Origin: an uncultured Mollicutes bacterium
Lineage (GTDB): Bacteria > Bacillota_I > Bacilli_A > ML615J-28 > CAG-313
Assembly: GCA_900548675.1 (NCBI GenBank)
Contig: URLJ01000030.1
Span: forward strand, 1-19,980
DNA: 19,980 bases
Direction of reading: 5' to 3'
The notes under the pieces are model-generated. The model saw nothing but the letters and a program-made list of their open reading frames with translations, was not told where the DNA came from and did no database searches. Position 1 is the first letter of the stretch; each line of letters starts with the position of its first letter. The translations under genes and the position numbers were made by a program. Shown one piece after another: positions 9,192 through 15,780 of the stretch.

Positions 9192-9235
9192 AAAAGTGAT
9201 ATCGGTATTTATTTAAACCGGTATCACTTTTTTTT
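9192..9235 (+). terminator. Strong intrinsic terminator of the hydrogenase operon
   Basis: A 15-base-pair stem (9192-9206 with 9217-9231), perfect except for one G-U wobble, encloses a 10-base loop. A run of eight T follows from 9228 to 9235. It starts 22 bases after the hydA stop and separates the operon from murA. Confidence 0.93.
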
Positions 9236-9287
9236 GCCCATTTGCATAAATAAGCATATCAATCAATAAAATAGTATGGGTGATTAA

Positions 9288-10547
9288 ATGATTTTAAAAG
9301 TATCTAAAACTAAAAAAGTAAAAGGGCAAGTTGTAATAAGTGGGTCAAAAAACAGCGCTTTAGCATTAATATGTGCAGCGCTACTTACTAAAAAAGATGT
9401 CACTATAACTAATATTCCTCTTATTACTGATGTAAAAAAACTCCTCAACATAATAACAGATTTAGGTGTTGATATTAGAGTGGGCGATAAACAAGTTACG
9501 ATAAATGCAAAAAAAATAAAAAACAGAATAATAAGTGATGAAGTAAAAGAAATAAGGGGATCATCATACTTATTGGGTAGTCTCTTAGCTAGAACTGGAA
9601 AAGTAGAAATGCCTGTTCCTGGTGGTTGTAATTTAGGCGAAAGACCGCTTGATTATCATCTTATGGCTTTTCAAAAAATGGGTTTTAAAAATGTCGTAGA
9701 AGGTGAAACAATTAAAATAAAAAAAGAAAAAATAAAAGATGCAGAAATTACATTTCCTAAAAAATCCGTAGGCGCAACAATTAATACTATAATACTTGCT
9801 GCTTCTTTAAAAACAAAAACCATTATCAATAATCCTTCCCTTGAACCAGAAGTTCAAGATGTAATTAAAATGTTAAAAAATATGGGTGCCAATATCGATA
9901 TAACCGAAAATCAAGTCATAATCAATCCGCCGATAGAGTCTTTAAAGGGATGTATTCATCAAGTTATACCTGATAGAATTGAAGCAGGTAGTTATTTATT
10001 ATTAGCGGCAGCACTTCCTAAAAGTGAAATAACATTACAAGAAGTAAATCCTAAAGATTTAACAACGGTTTTAATTTTATTAAAATCATTAGGAAATAAA
10101 ATTAAAATTGATGACACGTCAATAACAATAAATAGTCCCAATGTTTTAAACAAAGCTAATTTAATAATTGGTCCTTATCCTTTTTTTCCAACGGATTTAC
10201 AACAATTATTATCAGTAGCATTGCTAAACGCCAAAGGTGTATCTTATTTAAAAGATACAGTATTTGAAAACCGAGTTTCACAAATAAAAGAACTTGAAAA
10301 AATGAATGGGGATCTTAAAAATATTGATGGTGAAATTATAATCACTCCTAGTAAATTAAAGGGAAGCATTGTTAAAAGTCATGACCTAAGATGTGCGATG
10401 GCTCTTGTCATAGCTGGAGGTATGGCTGAGGGAATAACTTTAATTGAAAATGGTGAAATGTTGTTAAGAGGTTATGAAAGACCAATCGAGAAACTTAAAA
10501 AAATTGGCTTTATAATAGAAAAATTAGACAAAGAAAATGAATACTAA
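9288..10547 (+). CDS. murA: UDP-N-acetylglucosamine 1-carboxyvinyltransferase
   Basis: The cytoplasmic enzyme transfers enolpyruvate from phosphoenolpyruvate to UDP-GlcNAc, the first committed step of peptidoglycan precursor synthesis. At 419 residues it has normal family length and the two-lobed EPSP-synthase-like fold is complete. Active-site positions are present: Lys21-Asn22 in SGSKNSA, Arg90 in EIRGSS, the catalytic loop cysteine Cys114 in PGGCNLG (the fosfomycin-target residue), Arg119, the general-base aspartate Asp303 in FPTDLQ, Arg329 in FENR, and the C-terminal RGYER segment. The ribosome binding site GGTGAT (9279-9284) lies just before the ATG. A terminator lies upstream, so it should have its own promoter, but only weak hexamers are visible (TTGCAT at 9242, TAAAAT at 9267, spacing too wide). 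Bacillota often carry two MurA paralogues; which one this is cannot be told here. Confidence 0.93.
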   Translation: MILKVSKTKKVKGQVVISGSKNSALALICAALLTKKDVTITNIPLITDVKKLLNIITDLGVDIRVGDKQVTINAKKIKNRIISDEVKEIRGSSYLLGSLLARTGKVEMPVPGGCNLGERPLDYHLMAFQKMGFKNVVEGETIKIKKEKIKDAEITFPKKSVGATINTIILAASLKTKTIINNPSLEPEVQDVIKMLKNMGANIDITENQVIINPPIESLKGCIHQVIPDRIEAGSYLLLAAALPKSEITLQEVNPKDLTTVLILLKSLGNKIKIDDTSITINSPNVLNKANLIIGPYPFFPTDLQQLLSVALLNAKGVSYLKDTVFENRVSQIKELEKMNGDLKNIDGEIIITPSKLKGSIVKSHDLRCAMALVIAGGMAEGITLIENGEMLLRGYERPIEKLKKIGFIIEKLDKENEY

Positions 10548-10567
10548 AATTAGTAGTGGAATAACTC

Positions 10568-10596
10568 TTGAAAAAAAAGTAATATTTTGATATAAT
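10568..10596 (+). promoter_or_regulatory. Extended -10 promoter for the first giant CvpA-like gene
   Basis: TTGAAA (10568-10573), a 17-base spacer and a perfect TATAAT (10591-10596), with TG at 10588-10589 forming an extended -10. The layout and much of the spacer match the hydrogenase promoter at 4951-4979. The predicted start near 10603 gives a leader of about 34 bases ending in AGGAGA (10625-10630). Confidence 0.82.
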
Positions 10597-10636
10597 ATAG
10601 CTACATAAAACGCAAAAGCGTAAAAGGAGATATTTT

Positions 10637-13600
10637 ATGAATATGGGCATCAATTTTGGAAATATAACTGATCCAGAAACTCTCAAATTAATTTTTATAT
10701 TATTGGATATATTTATAATATCAGGTTGGATAGTAGCATTTTTAATAGGAATGGCAAAGGGAATGAGAAAATCATTGCGGTTCTTTTTAGCTGCATTACC
10801 AGGTTTCTTCCTGTTATTGCTCTTGATGGATCCTATTTGCAAATTAGTTTTAAACATAAACATTGGTTTTGTCGTTAGACAGGTAATATCTATTGTTGGC
10901 CGATACATAACAATAAGTGAAGAAGTAACAAATCAGGCTGCCAACATTACTAGTTTAAAAGAACTAATTGTAATGGGGGTTAATTCACTATTAAAAAGTT
11001 CTACACCACTTACCGCGAATAGTGAGACATATCGTTTAATAGAAGCGCTAATTACAAGTTTTGTAAGAATCTTCATATATTACAATGGAATTTTATTTAA
11101 CTTCTGTGTTTTGTTTCCTATTTTTAGAGCTATTATTAGAGCTATCGACAAAAAAATTGTTGGCAAAGATAAAGTTGCGGGTAAGCCTAATATTATTTCA
11201 CGTTTAATTGGTGGAGGCGTAATGGCTGTTGCGGTATTCGTATTTACAGGTATGTGGGCCCTTCCACTAAGTGGTATGGTAACAACGGTATGCTCATTAG
11301 AACCATCGATAACAATAGTTTTAAATCAATATAAAGAAACTAGTAAAAATAAAACATCAATGAGTAAAACTCAAGAAGAAAAAGAAGGTTTCTATATTTT
11401 TGAAAACATTAACCTCGGTGATAGTGAACTAACAATTATTGATAAAGGTTTACTTTTTATGAACCAAATAAATGGCGGCATTACTAAAAATATTTTGAGT
11501 TTTGGCTCAAACCTTGATGTTGCAGTACTCAATGGTATGACAAAAATTCATACAAAAAATGGTTCAATTAATTATGTAAGAGCCTTTAACAAAGAAGCAA
11601 AACTCGTTAATAAGGCTGTACAAAATAATCTTGTAGAAGGATATTTTAACTATGAATCATTTGTTAAAAATGATTTAAAAGAAATGATAAAAGGTTTTGA
11701 AAAATCAACGGCCCTAGCAGTAGTTGCTCCAGCGGCAGTTGAAATACTTGAAATAGAAGTTGATTTATCTCTTTATGGTATAGACATAGATGAACTACAT
11801 AGTATCAATTGGAAAAATGAAGTAAAATCAGTTAACTCTGCCTTTATTTGTATTCTTGATTTCATAAATGAGATAGATCTTGATATCAATGAGCCACTAA
11901 AAATCCTCGAAAAAGAAAATCTAGATGAATTAGCAGCTAATTTAGGGGAGTCACTACAATCATCAGAATTGATAACTAAAATAGGTTTTGGTATTTTAAA
12001 TAAATATGCGCAAGAAGCTTTAAAAGAAAACCTAAAAGATCAAGTTGAAGATCTTGATTTAGCCCTTGAAGTGTTGAATTTACGTAATATTAGTGGTGGC
12101 GATTGGAAAAATGATTTTAGACTCATCGCTAACACCGCAAGAGCTTTATACACTATTGGTGTATTTGAAGCATTAAATGATTCAGAATCAAAAGTAGATT
12201 TAAACCTAAAAGAACACCCTGATGAAATAACAAGAATTATAACTAATATTTTTAAATTATCTTTCATTAGTGGAAAAGAAAATAAACTTATCGCTTTCAC
12301 GATAGATATAACAGGCGTTAAAAAGAAATTAGGAGATAGTGATATCGACATAGATAGTATATGTGAGGGTATTAACTGGCAAGACGAATCAACTGTATTC
12401 GCGGCAGCACTAAATAAAATACTAGAGTTAGATATTGATTTAACTAGCGAAGATTTAGAAAAAGAATTTAAAAAACTTCTTGAAGTAGAAAATGAGAAAG
12501 TTCTAGAAGATGTATTAGAAAATGTATTTGATTCTGTTCTAGTCGCAAGAATCATTCCTATCGCTATTGATGAACTATTGAAAAAAGAAAATCAAGAAGC
12601 ATGGATTAGTGATTGGGTAAAAGAAGCTAGAGCTCATCCAGAAAATGTTCTTCCAAAAGCATATGAAGATGAAGTTCAAATAATTTGCGATGTACTTGAT
12701 ATTATTTCTTCTATTAATACATCAGAAGAAGAATTGACATTAGAAAATCTTGCCAAAAATCATCGTGATGAATTAATGCAAATTTTAGAAAAGGTAGTAT
12801 GTTCAAAACTAATCAACATGAAGGCTTCGGTTAAATATATTGAAGATGCAATAAATGAAGCTTTAGAATTAGAAAAAGATGAAAAAATAACTATTGCCGA
12901 AGAAACAATCCCAGCTAATACGGAAGAATGGAAAAAAGAAATAGAAGTAATTAAGTTTATGATGGAAAAACTTGAAGTTATCACAGCAGAAAATTTTGAG
13001 ATAAGAGATAATGAACAATTACTTCATGATTTAATTAACAAAATATATGAATCAAAAATGTTATCGCCAATCGCAAATAAAGCATTTATAGCGAAAGTTG
13101 TACCAATTGTTGAAGATATGGTAAATGGTATGTTAGAAGAAGGTTGCCAAATCAAAATTAATGAAGAAGACGTGCCTAATACTAAAGAAGAATGGAATAA
13201 CGAAATAACAACTATTTTCAAAATTTTAGATGATGTCGATATCGTAACCGCTGATGACTTTGATTATAAGAAAGCAGAAAATGAAGAAGTAGTTACTAGA
13301 TTAGTTAATACACTATATGAATCAAAAATGCTTAAACCTCACGTAGATGTTATTATGAAAAGTATCGTAATATCAAAAATAGAAGAGGCAATCAATAATT
13401 TGTTAGAAACTACGATTGTAATAGATTTAGCCAACACTCCGGTAGGAAAAGAAGCATGGATAAATGAGATTGAATGCTTATACAATATAATTGATAATGC
13501 TAAAATAATTGATAAAGACACTGATACGACGAGTGAAGAAAGTCGTGCAAGTACAACACTTGTTTTAGAAAACGTAAATGCTTCAGTTTTATTAAAACCT

Positions 13601-14293
13601 CATCTAAATACCATTTTAAATAAAGTATTCTCAAACTATGGTTATACTGAAGATTTAACTGAATTAGATTTAACAGAAGTAAAAAAATGGCGTGATGAAG
13701 TCGATGCATTGTTCGATTTACGTACCCAATATGAAACTTTAGATTCTTCTATATCAATTGCAGATATTTCAGGTATAAAAGATATATTAACATCAGCTTC
13801 AAAAGGTGTAATTTCTAGTTACGTAATTGGAAGTGTTATTATTCGTGAATTGAGCGCTACATATGGTAAAGATGCTGATGTTATAATAAATAAATACGAT
13901 TTTAGATCAGGAAAAGTCCTAAAAGAAAATGCTTATCCAGTAGAAGCTTTAATTAATTTTGGAAACAGCATAAAAAGAGTAAATGAAGAATTAGAAAGTA
14001 GCAATTTAACTGATGAAGCAATTAACGGTATCGCTGCTGCGATGGAAGCTCTTTCTAATGATCCTCGTTACGATATAGTTGATGATGGAATCGTTATGAT
14101 GATCAAGTACGGCAGTGGAAAAGATAAAATTAACATTACTGATGAAAGTATTAAAACAGTCGATTATACGGGTGAAGCAGAAAAATTAAAGAAAGCTTTA
14201 ATTTACTATAAATCTGGTAATCATATTGATGCAATTAATGAAGTAAATGATACCACTCTTGCAAAAGAAATATTAGCTTCGTTAATAAACTAA
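10637..14293 (+). CDS. Giant CvpA-like membrane protein with tandem W-anchored helical repeats (A)
   Basis: The 1218-residue protein has no function I recognise. The N-terminal 215 residues resemble CvpA (colicin V production) membrane domains. Hydrophobic helices lie near 17-40, 49-66, about 138-162 and 190-215, with the turn GMAKGMRKS after the first and a glycine-rich last helix. The loop at 168-189 is rich in Lys/Arg, so it should be cytoplasmic, which places the C-terminal 1000 residues outside. That part is acidic, predicted helical and repetitive: Trp392, 490, 581, 660, 765, 853, 941 and 1018 each begin a unit of about 77-105 residues. A typical unit is W-x-x-E-(I/V), a hydrophobic helix, an acidic loop, then a segment like YESKML-x-P. 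The end (about 1040-1218) diverges. Normal CvpA proteins are under about 200 residues. AGGAGA sets the start; ATG 10643 is an alternative. A paralogue begins at 15781. Surface scaffold or adhesin is a guess. Confidence 0.8.
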   Translation: MNMGINFGNITDPETLKLIFILLDIFIISGWIVAFLIGMAKGMRKSLRFFLAALPGFFLLLLLMDPICKLVLNINIGFVVRQVISIVGRYITISEEVTNQAANITSLKELIVMGVNSLLKSSTPLTANSETYRLIEALITSFVRIFIYYNGILFNFCVLFPIFRAIIRAIDKKIVGKDKVAGKPNIISRLIGGGVMAVAVFVFTGMWALPLSGMVTTVCSLEPSITIVLNQYKETSKNKTSMSKTQEEKEGFYIFENINLGDSELTIIDKGLLFMNQINGGITKNILSFGSNLDVAVLNGMTKIHTKNGSINYVRAFNKEAKLVNKAVQNNLVEGYFNYESFVKNDLKEMIKGFEKSTALAVVAPAAVEILEIEVDLSLYGIDIDELHSINWKNEVKSVNSAFICILDFINEIDLDINEPLKILEKENLDELAANLGESLQSSELITKIGFGILNKYAQEALKENLKDQVEDLDLALEVLNLRNISGGDWKNDFRLIANTARALYTIGVFEALNDSESKVDLNLKEHPDEITRIITNIFKLSFISGKENKLIAFTIDITGVKKKLGDSDIDIDSICEGINWQDESTVFAAALNKILELDIDLTSEDLEKEFKKLLEVENEKVLEDVLENVFDSVLVARIIPIAIDELLKKENQEAWISDWVKEARAHPENVLPKAYEDEVQIICDVLDIISSINTSEEELTLENLAKNHRDELMQILEKVVCSKLINMKASVKYIEDAINEALELEKDEKITIAEETIPANTEEWKKEIEVIKFMMEKLEVITAENFEIRDNEQLLHDLINKIYESKMLSPIANKAFIAKVVPIVEDMVNGMLEEGCQIKINEEDVPNTKEEWNNEITTIFKILDDVDIVTADDFDYKKAENEEVVTRLVNTLYESKMLKPHVDVIMKSIVISKIEEAINNLLETTIVIDLANTPVGKEAWINEIECLYNIIDNAKIIDKDTDTTSEESRASTTLVLENVNASVLLKPHLNTILNKVFSNYGYTEDLTELDLTEVKKWRDEVDALFDLRTQYETLDSSISIADISGIKDILTSASKGVISSYVIGSVIIRELSATYGKDADVIINKYDFRSGKVLKENAYPVEALINFGNSIKRVNEELESSNLTDEAINGIAAAMEALSNDPRYDIVDDGIVMMIKYGSGKDKINITDESIKTVDYTGEAEKLKKALIYYKSGNHIDAINEVNDTTLAKEILASLIN
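11810..13786 (+). repeat. Protein-level tandem repeat array inside giant protein A
   Basis: About eight units are each opened by a tryptophan codon, at 11810, 12104, 12377, 12614, 12929, 13193, 13457 and 13688. The two best-conserved units, from 12929 and 13193, are exactly 264 bases apart at the Trp codon. They share NxxYESKML at residues 801-809 and 891-899. At DNA level a 17-base string, TATATGAATCAAAAATG, is identical at 13044-13060 and 13314-13330. The other units are conserved only in pattern. The boundaries given are approximate. Confidence 0.72.
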
Positions 14294-14305
14294 CAAATTT
14301 AAAAT

Positions 14306-14335
14306 ATAAATGGCTATGGATACATAGCCATTTAT
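14306..14335 (+). terminator. Hairpin terminator after giant protein A
   Basis: A perfect 13-base-pair stem (14306-14318 with 14323-14335; core ATGGCTATG) has a GATA tetraloop and starts 12 bases after the stop codon. The T-tract is short and broken, so some read-through into the phosphatase gene is possible. That would explain the lack of a clear promoter there. Confidence 0.8.
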
Positions 14336-14372
14336 TTAAAGTAAAGAATATAACTTTCAATAAGAGGTAGCA

Positions 14373-15020
14373 ATGTATAAGTTAGTAATATTTGATTTAG
14401 ATGGTACAATTTTAAATACTTTAGATGATTTAATGGATTCAGTAAATTATGTTTTGAAAAAACTTTCATATCCCATTCGCACTAAAGAAGAAATTAAATC
14501 ATTTTTAGGTGGTGGTGTATTAAAGTTAATTGAAAAGTCCCTTCCTGATAATAAAACAAAAAAAGAGTTAGATGAAGCTTATAATTTATTTATTGACTAT
14601 TACCATGAAAATAGTATGAATAAAACTATTCCCTATTTTGGAATACAAAAACTATTAATAGAATTAAAAGAAAGAAAAATAATTACGGCTGTAGTTTCTA
14701 ATAAAATAGACAGCGAAGTTCAAAAAATGTGTCAAAAGTATTTTGATAAATTATTTAAATATGTTTATGGTGAAAAAAGAGAATTTCTAAAAAAGCCTGA
14801 TCCAGGTGTTGTTCTTGATATTATAAAGAAAGAACAGGTGGCACTTTCTGATGTTCTTTATGTTGGTGATAGTGAAGTAGATTATTATACCGCAAGCAAC
14901 GCAAATATCGATTGCGCACTTGTAACATGGGGTTTTAGGGATAAAGAATTTTTAGAAAAATTTGATAATGTCAGTATAATAGACGAAACTTCTCAGTTAT
15001 TTAAACTCATAACAAAATAA
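14373..15020 (+). CDS. HAD-superfamily phosphatase, phosphoglycolate phosphatase-like
   Basis: The 215-residue HAD subfamily IA hydrolase has all four motifs. Motif I is DLDGT with nucleophile Asp8 and acid/base Asp10. Motif II is Ser109 in VVSNK, motif III Lys141 in KKPDP, and motif IV is GDSEVD with Asp166 and Asp170 for Mg2+. A helical cap domain lies between about residues 15 and 80, as in Gph/PpaX-type enzymes. The reaction is phosphate-monoester hydrolysis in the cytoplasm. The substrate (phosphoglycolate, pyrophosphate, nucleotide or sugar phosphate) cannot be fixed from motifs. The ribosome binding site AGAGG (14363-14367) precedes the ATG by five bases. The gene lies between the two giant CvpA-like genes and converges on the XRE gene. 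A functional link to them is not shown. Confidence 0.88.
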   Translation: MYKLVIFDLDGTILNTLDDLMDSVNYVLKKLSYPIRTKEEIKSFLGGGVLKLIEKSLPDNKTKKELDEAYNLFIDYYHENSMNKTIPYFGIQKLLIELKERKIITAVVSNKIDSEVQKMCQKYFDKLFKYVYGEKREFLKKPDPGVVLDIIKKEQVALSDVLYVGDSEVDYYTASNANIDCALVTWGFRDKEFLEKFDNVSIIDETSQLFKLITK

Positions 15021-15111
15021 AAAAAGCACTATATATGAAATGGTAAAATAAAAGTAGACACTTTTTTGTGTCTACTTTTTCTTGACTATTTCGATATAAG
15101 TGCTTTTTATT
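15013..15111. terminator. Long imperfect palindrome, probable bidirectional terminator
   Basis: Two arms of 41 bases (15021-15061 and 15068-15108) around a TTTTTT loop form one nearly continuous hairpin. The inner 12 base pairs are perfect (15050-15061 with 15068-15079; AAAGTAGACAC and its complement). The outer part pairs AAAAAGCACT with its complement at 15099-15108, with bulges and a few mismatches between. It fills the whole gap between the convergent phosphatase and XRE genes, and has T-runs on one side and A-runs on the other, so it can end transcripts from both. It is larger than termination needs. Confidence 0.8.
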
Positions 15112-15447
15112 TTAATTTAAATTATTTTCCTTGTTTTTACGGAGGGCTTCTTCTTCTTGTTTATTTAACAAAGTGACTGCATCACCTAATAGTTTTTCAA
15201 GACGGTTAATTTCTTCTCTAATCTCTTTAAAATCTGTTAGTTCAAATGGTTTCGTTCCAACAATATAGTCGATACTAACGTTAAATCGTTCCGATAATTT
15301 AATAAGTACCTCTAGCGTAGGATTACCTAAACCTTCTTCATATCGTGATAAAGTTCTTGTACTGATATTTAAGTATTTTGCTAATTCAGGTTTACTTATA
15401 TCATTATCTTCTCGTAAATCATGAATGCGTTTAGCCCAAATATTCAT
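15112..15447 (-). CDS. XRE-family helix-turn-helix transcriptional regulator
   Basis: This is a 111-residue protein. An N-terminal Cro/CI-type DNA-binding domain (about 5-63) contains the helix-turn-helix stretch ELAKYLNISTRTLSRYE (21-37) and the family's usual NPTLEVLIKLSERFNVSIDYIVG tail (residues 42-64). A charged segment from about 72 to 105 is likely a coiled coil for dimerisation. I chose the ATG at 15447 because AAGGA (15458-15462, minus strand) is ten bases upstream. A GTG at 15456 would lie only one base from it. A -10-like TATAAT on the minus strand is at 15474-15479, with no good -35. The gene is transcribed away from giant protein B. Its most likely targets are its own promoter and the shared upstream region. 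No phage genes are nearby. Confidence 0.9.
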   Translation of the reverse strand: MNIWAKRIHDLREDNDISKPELAKYLNISTRTLSRYEEGLGNPTLEVLIKLSERFNVSIDYIVGTKPFELTDFKEIREEINRLEKLLGDAVTLLNKQEEEALRKNKENNLN

Positions 15448-15507
15448 TTTTACCACATCCTTTTTTCTAAATAATTATACACTAAGAAAGAAATGCTTTA
15501 ATTAAAG

Positions 15508-15541
15508 TTGACAAAATATTCCGTTTTTCGACAAATTTGTC
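15508..15541. promoter_or_regulatory. Candidate operator with a GACAAATTTGTC palindrome
   Basis: GACAAATTTGTC (15530-15541) is a perfect 12-base palindrome. A further GACAAA lies 20 bases earlier (15510-15515), in the same orientation as the palindrome's left half and two helical turns away. The site lies about 50-60 bases upstream of the XRE -10 element, so binding there could affect that promoter. Assignment to the XRE protein rests on position only. Confidence 0.45.
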
Positions 15542-15718
15542 CCATTGAAATAATAAAAAACATGCATAAGTTTCAATAATTATTATTTATCAAAAATTTC
15601 CTATTATACTATTAAATTAAAAAAATAATAAAATGTCTAAAAAGCTGTAAAAGCACTTAGTTTAAAAACTGCTTTATATATAATATTATCTATATAGCGA
15701 AAAAATAGTTGTTATCGT

Positions 15719-15747
15719 TTGCAAAAAACTGGTAGTTTTGGTACAAT
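15719..15747 (+). promoter_or_regulatory. Sigma-A promoter of giant protein B
   Basis: TTGCAA (15719-15724) and TACAAT (15742-15747) are separated by the ideal 17 bases. The expected start site is near 15754, giving a short leader of about 27 bases that contains GAGG (15771-15774), six bases before ATG 15781 and nine before ATG 15784. Confidence 0.75.
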
Positions 15748-15780
15748 AAGAGAGTAATCATCAAAAAAGAGAGGTGTTTT

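Larger units (their letters stand above)
15448..15780. other. Divergent intergenic region between XRE gene and giant protein B
   Basis: This 333-base non-coding stretch holds the XRE leader and its -10-like element (15474-15479, minus strand), the operator candidate at 15508-15541, and the promoter of gene B at 15719-15747. Between them are only weak inverted repeats: ATTGAAA (15544-15550) with TTTCAAT (15571-15577), and AAAGCA (15650-15655) with TGCTTT (15670-15675). I see no convincing small gene or RNA gene; the middle is simply very AT-rich. Confidence 0.6.

Noticed and set aside
10510..10908. An antisense frame of 132 codons over the murA end and the start of protein A
   Set aside because: It crosses a clear promoter and two real gene ends and encodes no recognisable fold.
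12040..12555. An open antisense frame of 171 codons inside giant protein A
   Set aside because: It is a serine-rich shadow created by the acidic codons of the sense frame. No ribosome binding site or recognisable domain.
15544..15675. Small RNA or attenuator hairpins in the divergent region
   Set aside because: The inverted repeats are six to seven base pairs with large or mismatched loops in very AT-rich DNA, and they lie upstream of the predicted start site for gene B.
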